Source of the DNA: Streptomyces sp. NBC_00249
Lineage (GTDB): Bacteria > Actinomycetota > Actinomycetes > Streptomycetales > Streptomycetaceae
Direction: 5' to 3'
Length of the DNA: 64,000 nucleotides
Assembly (NCBI RefSeq): GCF_026342355.1
Contig: NZ_JAPEMV010000006.1
Location: 310,001-374,000 of the forward strand
The position numbers and the translations under genes are program-made. The notes below the pieces were generated by a model. It was not told the DNA's origin and ran no database searches. It saw only the letters and a program-made list of their open reading frames with translations. This document shows, piece after piece, positions 7,578 to 16,408 of the stretch; the first letter of the stretch is position 1; every line of letters begins with the position of its first letter.

Positions 7578-9857
7578 TCAGTGCTCCTTGACCAGTTGGG
7601 CGTACGGGCCCTGCGCGGCGACCAGGTACTCGTGCCGCCCGCGTTCCACGACCGTGCCTCGGTCGAGCACGACGATCTCGTCGCTGTCGCGCACGGTGCT
7701 CAGCCGGTGGGCGATGACCACGCAAGCGCAGCCGCGGCGGCGCAGGTTGTCGATGATGACCTGCTCGGTCACCGCGTCCAGGGCGCTGGTCACTTCGTCG
7801 AGGACCATGATGCTGGGGCGGCGCACCAGCGCCCGGGCGATCTCCAGACGCTGGCGCTGGCCGCCGGAGAAGTTGCGGCCGTCCTGCTCGACGCGGCTGT
7901 GGATGCCGCCGGGGCGACGGGCGACCACGTCGTGGACGGCGGCATCCTCCAGCGCGGCGACGACGGCCTCGTCCGGGATGGAGGGGTCCCACAGCGTGAC
8001 GTTGTCGCGGACGGTTCCTTCGAAGAGGAAGACGTCCTGGTCGACGAAGGAAACGGAGGCGGCCAGCGCGCCGCGGGGGATGTCCTCCAGCCGCATCCCG
8101 TCGATCCTGATGGCGCCCGCCCAGGGGGCGTACAGGCCGGATATCAGCCGGGACACGGTGGATTTGCCGCTGCCGGAGCCGCCGACGAGGGCGATCTGCT
8201 GCCCCGGGCCGACCGTCAGCGAGAAGTCCTTGAGCAGCGGGGCGTCCAGGGGGCTGTAGCCGAAGGTGACGGCGTCCAGCTCGACATGGCCCTTGAGCCG
8301 GCGGGTGCTCACGGCGGCTTCGCGCCGCGAGTAGACCGGGTCGACGGGGAAGTTCTCGACGTCCTTCAGGCGGGCTACGTCGGCCGCGAAGTCCTGGATC
8401 CGTCCGGCGACGCCGCCCAGACGGGAGATCGGCGCGGTGAAGCTGGTCACCAGGGCCTGGAAGGCGACGAGCAGACCGACGGAGAGGTGCCCCTCCACCG
8501 CCCGCAGGCCGCCGATCATCAGGATCAGCGCACTGTTGAGCGCCGCCAGCGTGGGCGCGACGATCGCCAGCCACGCACTGGGCACGCCGAGCCGCTGCTG
8601 TACATCCAAGGTGACCGCGTGCTGTCCGGCCCAGCGCCGGAAGAAGCCGTTCTCGCCGCCGGTGGCCTTCATCGTCTCGATGAGCTGGAGACCGCTGTAG
8701 GACGTGTTCGTCAGCCGGGCGCTCTCGGCGCGCAGCTTCTGCGTGCCGGTGGCCCTCAGGTGGATCACGATCCGCATGGCCACGACGTTGAGCAGCGCGA
8801 TCATCACGCCGACGAGGGTGAGCTGCGGGTCGTACGTCCACAGCAGCACCGCGTACAGAACGACCACCGCGGCGTCGACACCCGCGGCGGCCAGGTCCCG
8901 CGCGAGGGTCTCGGCGACGGCGTCGTTGGACTGGAGGCGCTGGACCAGGTCGGCCGGGTTGCGTTGGGAGTAGAAGGTGACCGGAAGTCTCAGCAGGTGC
9001 CGCAGGAAACGGGCACTGCCCAGGGTGGAGGAGATGATCCGCCCGCGCAGCAGATTGGCCTGCTGCAGCGCGGTGAGCGTCGCGGTGAGCACCAGGGTGA
9101 CGGCCATCGACGCGAACAGCACGCCCAGCAGGGACGTCTGCTCCCCGATGAGGAACATGTCGATGTACGTGCGGCTCAGGGCCGGCACCGACGCACCGAC
9201 CGCCACCAGCAGAAGGCTGGAGAGCACGGCGGCGGCCATGGTGCCCGAGGTGCCACGCAGGCGGGCCGGCATGGCGCCCAGGACGCCCGGCTTGCGGCCG
9301 CCGCGGCGGAAGCCGTCGCCGGGCTCGAAGGTGAGTACGACGCCGGTGAAGCTGGTGTCGAACTCGTCCATGGGGACGAACCGGCGGCCCTTGCCGGGGT
9401 CGTTCACGTACACGCCACGGCGGCCGAAGCGACGGCTCATGCCGTCGTAGACGACGTAGTGGTTGAACTCCCAGAAGAGTACGGCCGGGGCGCTCACCTC
9501 GGCGAGCGCGGCCAGGTCCATCTGCATGCCCTTGGCCTTCAGCCCGTAACCGCGGGCGGCCTTGAGCAGGTTGCTGGCGCGAGAGCCGTCGCGGGAGACG
9601 CCGCAGGCGATGCGCAGCTCCTCCAGGGGAACGAAGCGGCCGTAGTGGCCGAGCACCATGGCCAGGGCCGCGGCGCCGCACTCCACCGCCTCCATCTGCA
9701 GCACGGTGGGGGTGCGTACGGCCCTGGGCGTCCTGCCCTTGGGGGCGGGGGCGGGCCTGCGGCGGGTGCCGCCCTTGGGCTCGGGGCGGTGGCGGCGCCG
9801 CCCGGCCGGGGGCAGCTGGGGTGCCGGCAGAGGTGACCCTGTCTGCGGCACGGTCAT
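7578..9857 (-). CDS. NHLM-type peptidase-containing ABC transporter (C39 peptidase, permease, ATPase)
   Basis: The N-terminal C39 cysteine peptidase is clear: the catalytic Cys lies in MEAVECGAAALAMVLGHYG, the His in FWEFNHYVVYDG, and the Asp in YVNDPGKGRR. Then come the ABC membrane domain and an ATPase with GGSGSGKST, FSGGQRQRLEIARAL and SIMVLDEVTSALD. Such PCAT proteins cut leaders after a Gly-Gly site and export the core peptide. The start at 9857 (MTVPQTG) overlaps the stop of the upstream adaptor gene (ATGA), which supports it over the longer reading. Residues 1-50 are a Pro/Arg-rich extension. Confidence 0.92.
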   Translation of the reverse strand: MTVPQTGSPLPAPQLPPAGRRRHRPEPKGGTRRRPAPAPKGRTPRAVRTPTVLQMEAVECGAAALAMVLGHYGRFVPLEELRIACGVSRDGSRASNLLKAARGYGLKAKGMQMDLAALAEVSAPAVLFWEFNHYVVYDGMSRRFGRRGVYVNDPGKGRRFVPMDEFDTSFTGVVLTFEPGDGFRRGGRKPGVLGAMPARLRGTSGTMAAAVLSSLLLVAVGASVPALSRTYIDMFLIGEQTSLLGVLFASMAVTLVLTATLTALQQANLLRGRIISSTLGSARFLRHLLRLPVTFYSQRNPADLVQRLQSNDAVAETLARDLAAAGVDAAVVVLYAVLLWTYDPQLTLVGVMIALLNVVAMRIVIHLRATGTQKLRAESARLTNTSYSGLQLIETMKATGGENGFFRRWAGQHAVTLDVQQRLGVPSAWLAIVAPTLAALNSALILMIGGLRAVEGHLSVGLLVAFQALVTSFTAPISRLGGVAGRIQDFAADVARLKDVENFPVDPVYSRREAAVSTRRLKGHVELDAVTFGYSPLDAPLLKDFSLTVGPGQQIALVGGSGSGKSTVSRLISGLYAPWAGAIRIDGMRLEDIPRGALAASVSFVDQDVFLFEGTVRDNVTLWDPSIPDEAVVAALEDAAVHDVVARRPGGIHSRVEQDGRNFSGGQRQRLEIARALVRRPSIMVLDEVTSALDAVTEQVIIDNLRRRGCACVVIAHRLSTVRDSDEIVVLDRGTVVERGRHEYLVAAQGPYAQLVKEH

Positions 9858-10660
9858 GGCAGCAGCCAGTCGACGGGGCGCTGCGCGGCCAGGCGGACGG
9901 CTCCGGTGACCGGCGTCGTCGAGTCGAGGGCGTACGGGGGTCCGTCGGCGGAGGACCACTTGTAGCCGGACTTGGTGGCGGAGGAGCCCTCCAGCTGCAC
10001 GAGCACCGCGACCGGGTTGCCGTGCCGGGAGAATTGTTCGGCGAGCCCGCTGTCTCCGAGGAAGCCACCGATCTGCGTCTGCGTCACGGGCGCGCGGCCG
10101 ACCGCCTTGACGCGGCCGCGCAGCACGCCGAACTGGTGCTGCGGAACGGACTGGACGCTCAGATCGACCGGGGCGCCCACCGGGATCGTCGAACCGGCAC
10201 CGCCCGGCACGTACAGCATGGCCACCAGGGGGTCGCCCGGGTTCTTCACCCGTTCGACGGTCGCCACGTCCGCACCGGTCGTGACGACCGAACCCACTTT
10301 GGCGACCAGCGTCGTCAACCGGCCGCCGGTCACCACGCGTACGGGCCGGTCGCCCTGGTCCGTGCGGACAGTGAGCAGGGGCGCGCCCGGGGACAGGAGC
10401 TGGCCCTCCTCGGCGAGGACGCCGGTCACCTGTCCCGCGACCGGACTCTGCAGTACGTAACTGCCCTCGGCGTGGGTGAGGATGCCGGGTGCGCTCAGCT
10501 TGGAGGACACGGTGCCGGTGAGGGCCCAGAAGCTCGCGGCAGCCATGACGACGACTGTGACGGCCAGTACGAGCCGCCCCTGAGGGCGCGCGAAGCGTAC
10601 GGGCAGATCGAGTTCCTCGGGCGATTGCAGCTTGGAAAGAGCCTTTTGGCGAAACTGCAC
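9854..10660 (-). CDS. HlyD-family adaptor of the NHLM peptide exporter
   Basis: GTG start with an AAGGAA site five bases upstream. One transmembrane helix (residues about 29-48) precedes a biotinyl-lipoyl-like barrel whose two halves read YVLQSPVAGQVTGVL and VRVVTGGRLTTLV, as in NHLM bacteriocin-system secretion proteins. Its stop overlaps the start of the C39 transporter. In this Gram-positive host it would link the ABC exporter to the cell exterior. It is separated from the precursor peptide gene by about 100 bases that contain a strong hairpin. Confidence 0.85.
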   Translation of the reverse strand: MQFRQKALSKLQSPEELDLPVRFARPQGRLVLAVTVVVMAAASFWALTGTVSSKLSAPGILTHAEGSYVLQSPVAGQVTGVLAEEGQLLSPGAPLLTVRTDQGDRPVRVVTGGRLTTLVAKVGSVVTTGADVATVERVKNPGDPLVAMLYVPGGAGSTIPVGAPVDLSVQSVPQHQFGVLRGRVKAVGRAPVTQTQIGGFLGDSGLAEQFSRHGNPVAVLVQLEGSSATKSGYKWSSADGPPYALDSTTPVTGAVRLAAQRPVDWLLP

Positions 10661-10707
10661 GGACTATTCCTTCAACTGCGTTCGTCTAGGTCGGACACGC
10701 GGGTACC

Positions 10708-10747
10708 CAGGAACCCCGGAGCCGTGGGGGATGCTCCGGGGTTCCTG
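10708..10747. terminator. 15-bp perfect hairpin between precursor peptide and export genes
   Basis: Two 15-base arms (10708-10722 and 10733-10747) are perfectly complementary around a 10-base loop. The hairpin starts 13 bases after the precursor peptide stop on the minus strand, and there is no T-run after it. It is more likely a partial terminator or mRNA-stabilising stem that lets precursor mRNA exceed exporter mRNA than a full stop. Confidence 0.6.
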
Positions 10748-10759
10748 GAGTTATCCCAA

Positions 10760-10999
10760 TCAGATACCGGCGCGACCGGTGTTCACCGAAACGCCGGTGA
10801 TGCCCGAGGCCAGGCCGGGGACGTTCGAGACGAGACCGGTCGCGGCCTGGACGGTGTGGAGGGAGCCCACTACGCCCACGACGTCGCTGACGTCGCTGGT
10901 CACAGCGCCGACAAGGCCACCGTGAACGCTGATGATGCCGCCGGAAACGGCGTCCAGCTCGGCGTCGGCAATCTCACGGGTCTCAAGGTCGTTACGCAT
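10760..10999 (-). CDS. Double-glycine leader bacteriocin-like precursor peptide
   Basis: The ATG at 10999 is chosen because GAAAGG lies eight bases upstream; a GTG at 11008 is in frame but without a site. The 79-residue product has an acidic leader with the GG-motif context ELDAVSGG (residues 14-21), then a 58-residue core rich in Gly, Val, Ser and Ile with no Cys at all. The core is amphiphilic with repeated Gly-Val-Val and Gly-Leu-Val steps, like unmodified class II bacteriocins. Thioether or thiazole formation is excluded by the lack of Cys. The adjacent C39 exporter is the expected processing partner. No immunity gene is evident. Confidence 0.85.
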   Translation of the reverse strand: MRNDLETREIADAELDAVSGGIISVHGGLVGAVTSDVSDVVGVVGSLHTVQAATGLVSNVPGLASGITGVSVNTGRAGI

Positions 11000-11265
11000 T
11001 ATGCGCACCTTTCATTTGCTGGGGGGGATTCTGCGGCTGCCCGGCGGACCGAAACTCGGCCACCATTCTTTCAACGGCCGCAGCGGGCAAGATGAAAGCA
11101 CGCGAACGGGCCGTCCAGCCAATCCGGCCGGCTCCCCCTCACGCACAGATGGCCACCTCGGACGACCGGCGTGCAGCTTCATTCACCGAATGGTGACAAC
11201 TTCTCCGCAAGATCGAGTAACAGATACGGGCGACCCGCCGCCCACCTGGAACCTAAAGGACAGAC

Positions 11266-11463
11266 ATGCACGAAACGCACGGGACAGGTGCGACATATCA
11301 AGGAACTGTGAAGGCCGATCACCCCGTCGCGCACACGATGTGCAGATTTCCCGAATGCACGTGGCGCAACGGACCCATCACGTCGGGTGCGCTCCGCCTG
11401 CACATACGAAGCGCCCAGGGTCGAAGCCGTACGGCCGCCTCCGCAGCGACGCCGCATGGGTGA
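11266..11463 (+). CDS. Possible small protein, unknown function
   Basis: A 65-codon frame starts at an ATG with AAAGGA seven bases upstream. It contains one Cys-x4-Cys pair and a His seventeen residues further on in a short basic protein. No family is recognised. It overlaps the probable start of the next gene by eight bases. Composition is less GC-skewed than in neighbouring genes, so it could be chance or a poorly adapted gene. The rest of the stretch 11000-11265 shows no gene and must carry the promoters for both directions. Confidence 0.3.
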   Translation: MHETHGTGATYQGTVKADHPVAHTMCRFPECTWRNGPITSGALRLHIRSAQGRSRTAASAATPHG

Positions 11464-12175
11464 CAATGACGCCGTGGAGCCAACCAGTCGGATCATCGTC
11501 GCTTTGGATTTCGACAACCGCCGAGCTGCGGACGAAGTCGTCGCCCGGCTCGGTGAGGAGTGTCGTTTTTACAAGGTCGGGATGGAACTGCTCACGGCGG
11601 CCGGGCCGGACCTGATCGAGCACCTCGTAGCCATGGGCAAGGAGGTGTTCCTGGACCTGAAGCTCTTCGAGATCCCGAACTCTGTGGCCGGCGCGGTCCG
11701 CGCCGCCGGCGCTCTGGGTGTCTCCATGGTGACCGTCCACGGTATGGGCGGCACGGGCATCATGTCCGCGGCGGTCGCGGCGGCCCGCGACTTTCCACGA
11801 CTTCGCGTGCTGGCTCTGACCGTCGTCACCAGCATGACGAGTTCCGATCTCGATGACATCGGCGTCACCGGCTCGGCCTCGACCGAGGAGCAGGTGTTGC
11901 GGCTGGCCCGGTTGGCGGAGGGCGCTGGTTGCCACGGCGTGATCGCATCGCCGCAGGAAGCCGGGCCACTGCGTGGTGTGCTGGGAGCGAGCGCCCTGAT
12001 CGTCACGCCGGGAGTCGCGCTTCCCGGCGAGTCTGCAGGTGAGCATGCCCGGTCCGGCACGCCGCGTGGTGCTGTTGCCGCTGGTGCGTCACATGTTGTC
12101 GTGGGCCGGACGGTCACCCGTGCCGCGGACCCGCTGGCCGCATTCCGGCTCGTCCGCGCCGACCTGGAGCTGTGA
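11456..12175 (+). CDS. Orotidine 5'-phosphate decarboxylase-like protein, altered active site
   Basis: A 239-residue TIM-barrel protein of the class I PyrF type: IIVALDFDN at the N-terminus, FYKVGMEL with the first catalytic Lys, VFLDLKLFEIPN for the core motif, VTVHGMGG, and a phosphate-binding VVVGRTVT near the end. In true OMP decarboxylases the core is DxKxxD; here the last acid is Glu. The usual Gln of the phosphate-contact region also appears to be His (GEHARSGTP). It may therefore act on another phosphorylated substrate. Start at ATG 11456 or GTG 11474; neither has a strong ribosome site. There are no pyr genes nearby. Confidence 0.75.
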   Translation: MGDNDAVEPTSRIIVALDFDNRRAADEVVARLGEECRFYKVGMELLTAAGPDLIEHLVAMGKEVFLDLKLFEIPNSVAGAVRAAGALGVSMVTVHGMGGTGIMSAAVAAARDFPRLRVLALTVVTSMTSSDLDDIGVTGSASTEEQVLRLARLAEGAGCHGVIASPQEAGPLRGVLGASALIVTPGVALPGESAGEHARSGTPRGAVAAGASHVVVGRTVTRAADPLAAFRLVRADLEL

Positions 12176-12255
12176 GCGGAAACGATCACCGGCTGGATGG
12201 TCGGGCCGAAGCTTCGCTGCCGTACGAACCGGATCACCGGCATCGTGGACACGAC

Positions 12256-15200
12256 TCAGGGACTCAGGGATTGGGCGGTCCCCCCTGCCGTCCGGGCGTG
12301 GTCGAGCGTTACTCGAGGGTTCAGGGCTTGGTGGACGGCTTTGGTGATGCGATCGATGTCGCCGCGTTCCGCGGGTGGCAGTGGGATGCCGACTGCCTTG
12401 CGCGTTGCTGCGGCCGTACCCAGCAGCCGGGCGGCTGCGTCGTGGTCACCGCTGAGGGCGTGGGCACCGGCCAGGCCTTCGAAGGCACGTGCGAGTGCCC
12501 GTCGGTCTCCGGTGCGCCGGGCGTAGTCCAGCCCTTCCTGGTGCAACGTCAACGCGGCGTCGGCGTCGCCCCGCTCTTCGGCGATGAAGCCCAGTTCGGC
12601 CAGGATGAACGCCACTCCGAGGTCGCCCTCCCACCGGCGGCACCAGTCGAGCCACGCGCGCAAGTGGGTCTCGGCGTCGTCCAGCCTGCCCTGGCGCCGC
12701 GCCACAAGGGCCGAGCCGACCTCGGCGAATTCCTCGCCGCGCTGGTAGGCATGCGCGGCCGCCAGCTGCTGGGCGCGTCGGTGGAGGTCTTCGGCGCGAT
12801 CGAGGTCGCCGGTGAGCAGCGCGGTACGTCCCATGCGCGCCAGCATCTTGGACGCCTCGTTCCACAGCTTGAGGTCCTCGGCGAGCCGGAAGCCTTCTCC
12901 GCGCAGCTTTCCTGCGGTGTCGTAGTCGCCAACGATTTCGGCCATGTCCCCGAGGATGACGGTCGTCTGCAACTCACCCCAGTTGTCACCGAGTTCCCGG
13001 AACAGTGCGCCGGCCTGCTCGGCGTCGGCGCGAGCCCGGTCCGGCTTCCCCTGGTACAGGGCGACCTCGGCGCGGGCGGAGAGCGCGGCGGCTGTTCCCC
13101 AGTGGTCCTCCAGCGTCCGGAACTCGGTATGGGCCTGGTCGGCGAGGTCGAACGTCGCCTCCGGGTCGCCGAACCCGGCCTTGGCCAACGCGAGGAACCA
13201 CCGGGCCCGGGCCCGTCCGGCGGGATCGTCCCCCTTGTCGTAGAGCTTGAGCACGGGTCGGCTGTCGTTGTCGGGAGCGTCGAGGAGCAGCAGCGACATG
13301 CCCGCACGCCACGCGCGGGCCGATGCCCTCAGCCCGGGGTCTCCTCCGGTCGACAGCGCGAGGTCGAGCGAGCGTCTGGCTTCGGCGAGGCGGCCGCGCA
13401 GGAACCAGAACCAGGCGGTCGCGTTCACCAGCCGAAGCGCCTCGTCCGCGCTGCCCCTGCGGACGGCATGTGCGAGGGCGGCGCGCAGATTGGCGGCCTC
13501 GGCGTCCATGCGTTCCAGCCAGAGCCGTTGCTGGTGGCCCCGCAGCCGGGGCTCGGCGCGTTCGGCGAGGTCGGCGTAGCAGGCGAGGTGGCGGTCCCGT
13601 ACGCCCTGTTCGTCCCCGGACTCGACGAGCCGCTCCAGGCTGTAGGCCGCGACCGACTCCAGCAGCCGGTACCGGCCGTCCCGGTGGACGACCAGGGAAC
13701 GGTCGACCAGCCGTCCGAGCAGTCCGAGGACGTCCTCGGTCCGCACGCCCTCGCCCGCGCACACCGCCTCGGCGGCCTGCAGATCGCAGCCGCCCGCAGG
13801 CACGGCCAGGCGGCCCAGCACCACCTGTTCGGTGTCGGTGAGCAGCCCCCAGCTCCAGTCGATCATCGCGCGCAGGGTGCGCTGCCGTGCCGGTACTCCG
13901 CGCAGGTTCGCCGCGAGGACCCGGAACCGGTCGTCGAGGCGGTCGGCGAGGTCCGCCACGTGCATGACGCGTACCCGGGCGGCGGCCATCTCCAACGCGA
14001 GCGGGATTCCGTCCAGGCGGCGGCAGATCGACGCGACGGCTTCCGCGGTGTCGGGCTCCAGGGCGAAGCCCGGCGCGACGGCCGCGGCACGGGCGACGAA
14101 CAGCCGCACGGCGTTCGACTCCGCGGGCCGGACGGCGCCCGGTTCGGGCAGGTCCAGTGGAGGGACGGGCCAGATGTGTTCACCGGCGATCGCCAGCGGT
14201 TCCTGGCTGGTGGCCAGGACGCGCAGTCCGGGCGCGGCGCGCAGCAGCCGCGCGGCCAGCTCGGAGACCGGCTCCACGATGTGCTCGCAGTTGTCGAGCA
14301 CGAGCAGCATGCGCCGGCCCGCGAGGGCGTCGGTGAGCCGGTCGGCCAGGGACCGGGGCGGGGCGTGGACATCGTCCCGCAGTTCGAGGACCGCCGCGAC
14401 GGCCTCCTGTACGTCGGCGGCGGTGCGTGCGGCGGCGAGCTCCACCAGCCAGGCGCCGTCCGGGAGATCCTCGGCCCGGCGCGCGGCCAGCTCCAGTGCC
14501 AGCCGGGTCTTGCCGACCCCGCCGATCCCGGTCAGGGTCACGAGCCGCTCGGATTCCAGGAGTCGGCCGATCCTGTGCACCTCATCGGTGCGGCCGATCA
14601 GGTCCGTGAGCGGGGTGGGAAGGTTGCCTCGCGGCCGCTGTGCCGAAAGTGCGTCGGGGGTCAGGGCTCCGTCCTGCCGCACGATCGCCTGGTGCAGCTC
14701 GGCCAGCTCGCGGCCGGGGTCGAGGCCGAGGTCGTCGCGGAGACGGTCGCGGAGCTCACCGAGGCTTGCCAGCGCCGCATCTTGGCGGCCCGACCGGTAC
14801 AGGGCGCGGACATGAGCGGACCGCAGACCCTCATGCAGCGGATGCGCCGCGACGAGTTCCCCCAACTCCCCGGCCAGCAGCCCGTGCTCACCGAGGGCGA
14901 GGCGCGCCTCGGCAAGCTCTTCGAGGGCGACCAGCCGCTGTTCCTCGAGCCGCCTGGCCTCGCTCCGGACGAACTGCTCGTCCGCGCAATCGGCGAAGGC
15001 CGACGGCCCCCGCCACAGCCCCAGCGCCTCGGTGAGCACTCCGGCCTGCGCGCGCGGATCACCGGTGAGCGTCCGAGCCCGCATCAGGAGCGCTTCGAAA
15101 CGTCCGGCATCGACCGCGTCGCGGTCCACCCGGAGCAGGTATCCCGGCGGCCTGGACACGACCGCATCACGGCCGCCCGGCTCGGCGTCCTCCAAAGTCC

Positions 15201-15414
15201 GCCGCAACAACGACACCTTGGACCGCAGCGTACGGACGTCGTTGGCCGGAGGCGCGTCGCCCCACAGGTCGTCGATCAGCCGGTCCACCGAGACGACCTG
15301 CCCCCGCCGCACCAGCAGGGCGGTGAGCAGCGTACGGATCCTGGTCTCGCGCACCCGAACGCGCCGCCCGTCCGCCGTCCACACCTCCAGCGGACCCAGC
15401 ACCCCGAAACGCAT
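12256..15414 (-). CDS. AfsR/SARP-type regulator with NB-ARC ATPase and TPR domains
   Basis: About 1052 residues. An OmpR-like winged helix (1-95, starting MRFGVLGPLEVW) is followed by a bacterial transcriptional activation domain (about 95-245). An NB-ARC ATPase follows with GIGGVGKTRLALELA and LLVLDNCEH, then a long TPR-like helical array. This is the AfsR architecture of Streptomyces activators of secondary metabolism. The start is at the winged-helix Met; the open frame upstream overlaps the divergent gene. It is transcribed away from the oxidoreductase gene at 15490 with a 75-base shared promoter region. Its target may be either flank; direct evidence is lacking. Confidence 0.9.
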   Translation of the reverse strand: MRFGVLGPLEVWTADGRRVRVRETRIRTLLTALLVRRGQVVSVDRLIDDLWGDAPPANDVRTLRSKVSLLRRTLEDAEPGGRDAVVSRPPGYLLRVDRDAVDAGRFEALLMRARTLTGDPRAQAGVLTEALGLWRGPSAFADCADEQFVRSEARRLEEQRLVALEELAEARLALGEHGLLAGELGELVAAHPLHEGLRSAHVRALYRSGRQDAALASLGELRDRLRDDLGLDPGRELAELHQAIVRQDGALTPDALSAQRPRGNLPTPLTDLIGRTDEVHRIGRLLESERLVTLTGIGGVGKTRLALELAARRAEDLPDGAWLVELAAARTAADVQEAVAAVLELRDDVHAPPRSLADRLTDALAGRRMLLVLDNCEHIVEPVSELAARLLRAAPGLRVLATSQEPLAIAGEHIWPVPPLDLPEPGAVRPAESNAVRLFVARAAAVAPGFALEPDTAEAVASICRRLDGIPLALEMAAARVRVMHVADLADRLDDRFRVLAANLRGVPARQRTLRAMIDWSWGLLTDTEQVVLGRLAVPAGGCDLQAAEAVCAGEGVRTEDVLGLLGRLVDRSLVVHRDGRYRLLESVAAYSLERLVESGDEQGVRDRHLACYADLAERAEPRLRGHQQRLWLERMDAEAANLRAALAHAVRRGSADEALRLVNATAWFWFLRGRLAEARRSLDLALSTGGDPGLRASARAWRAGMSLLLLDAPDNDSRPVLKLYDKGDDPAGRARARWFLALAKAGFGDPEATFDLADQAHTEFRTLEDHWGTAAALSARAEVALYQGKPDRARADAEQAGALFRELGDNWGELQTTVILGDMAEIVGDYDTAGKLRGEGFRLAEDLKLWNEASKMLARMGRTALLTGDLDRAEDLHRRAQQLAAAHAYQRGEEFAEVGSALVARRQGRLDDAETHLRAWLDWCRRWEGDLGVAFILAELGFIAEERGDADAALTLHQEGLDYARRTGDRRALARAFEGLAGAHALSGDHDAAARLLGTAAATRKAVGIPLPPAERGDIDRITKAVHQALNPRVTLDHARTAGGTAQSLSP

Positions 15415-15489
15415 ACGGCCACGGTACCCGCTGCCCGGCCACAACCTTTCCGGAGACCGAGCGGAACCTCCCTCGCACAAGGTCGTCCC

Positions 15490-16347
15490 ATGAACAACAC
15501 ACCTGTCACCGTCATCGGACTGGGGCTGATGGGCACGGCCCTCGCCACCGCTTTCCTCGAGGCCGGCCACCCGACGACCGTCTGGAACCGCACGCCGGCC
15601 AAGGCGGAGGACCTCGCGGCCCGGGGAGCCGTCGTCGCTCCCAGCGTCGAGGACGCCATCCGGGCGAGCTCATTGATCGTGGTCTGCCTGACCGACTCCG
15701 CCGCCGTCGTCGACACGGTCGGCCCGCACCGGGCCGAACTGGCCGGCCGAACCCTGGTCAACCTGACCTCCGGCACCTCCGACGAGGCCCGCGAGACCGC
15801 CGCGTGGGCGGGCGACTACCTGGACGGCGCGATCATGGCCATCCCCGAAGTCATCGGCCGTCCCGAGGCGTTCTTGCTGTTCAGCGGATCAGCGAGCGCG
15901 TTCGACAACCACGAGGCCACCCTCAAGCGCCTCGGCAACGCGGTCTTCTTCGGCGAGGATCCAGGCCTGGCCTCCCTCTACGACGTGGCACTGCTCGGCG
16001 TCATGTGGGGCACGCTGAACGCGTTCCTGCACGGGGCCGCACTGCTGGGCGCGGCCAAGGTCGACGCTTCCGCCTTCGCGCCGTTCGCCAACCAGTGGGT
16101 CTCCAGCGTGACCGGGTTCGTCAGCGCCTACGCCGACCAGATCGACCGCGGCGCCTACCCGGCCGAGGACGCCGCCCTCGAAACCCATCTGGCCACGATG
16201 AAGTACCTGGTACGCGAAAGCGCCGCCGCGGGCATCGACACCGACTGGCCCGCCCGCATCCAGGCCCTGGCCGAACGCGCCATCGACGCCGGCCACACCG
16301 GTGCCAGCTACGCCAGCCTCATCGAGGTCTTCCGCGGCAAGGCGTAA
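15490..16347 (+). CDS. NAD(P)-dependent imine-reductase / 6-phosphogluconate-dehydrogenase-like protein
   Basis: The 285-residue protein opens with the Rossmann motif VIGLGLMGTALA and a cofactor-binding VWNRT. It continues with VCLTDSAAVVD and a C-terminal helical dimerisation domain of the 6PGDH/IRED group. Length matches imine reductases (about 290). ATG start; the ORF in the same frame upstream overlaps the regulator antisense and is not coding. It may reduce a cyclic imine or a beta-hydroxyacid. Its divergent pairing with the AfsR-like gene suggests co-regulation. Confidence 0.85.
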   Translation: MNNTPVTVIGLGLMGTALATAFLEAGHPTTVWNRTPAKAEDLAARGAVVAPSVEDAIRASSLIVVCLTDSAAVVDTVGPHRAELAGRTLVNLTSGTSDEARETAAWAGDYLDGAIMAIPEVIGRPEAFLLFSGSASAFDNHEATLKRLGNAVFFGEDPGLASLYDVALLGVMWGTLNAFLHGAALLGAAKVDASAFAPFANQWVSSVTGFVSAYADQIDRGAYPAEDAALETHLATMKYLVRESAAAGIDTDWPARIQALAERAIDAGHTGASYASLIEVFRGKA

Positions 16348-16372
16348 CCGAGGCCGACGTCACTGACGAAAA

Positions 16373-16408
16373 GCCCCCGCCCGGCCCGGGTACGGGTCAG
16401 GCGGGGGC
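16373..16408. terminator. Hairpin terminator between convergent genes
   Basis: GC-only 9-base arms (16373-16381 and 16400-16408) lie between the oxidoreductase stop and the convergent PPTase stop, overlapping the last codons of the latter. It probably serves both directions. Confidence 0.6.

Noticed and set aside
5018..9836. Long plus-strand open frames antisense to the ABC exporter genes
   Set aside because: They arise from the high GC third-position bias of the minus-strand genes; composition is Gly/Arg/Gln-rich with no domains, and the minus strand has clear ABC and C39 motifs.
10760..10999. Lanthipeptide or other thioether RiPP precursor
   Set aside because: The core has no Cys and no LanM, LanKC or YcaO gene is linked to it; an unmodified bacteriocin-like peptide fits better.
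11179..11517. Minus-strand frame of 112 codons in the intergenic region before the OMPDC-like gene
   Set aside because: No ribosome site, overlaps the start of a better-supported gene, no protein-like pattern.
12172..15489. Upstream extension of the oxidoreductase frame to over 1390 codons
   Set aside because: The extension is antisense to the AfsR-like regulator; the Rossmann motif starts right after ATG 15490.
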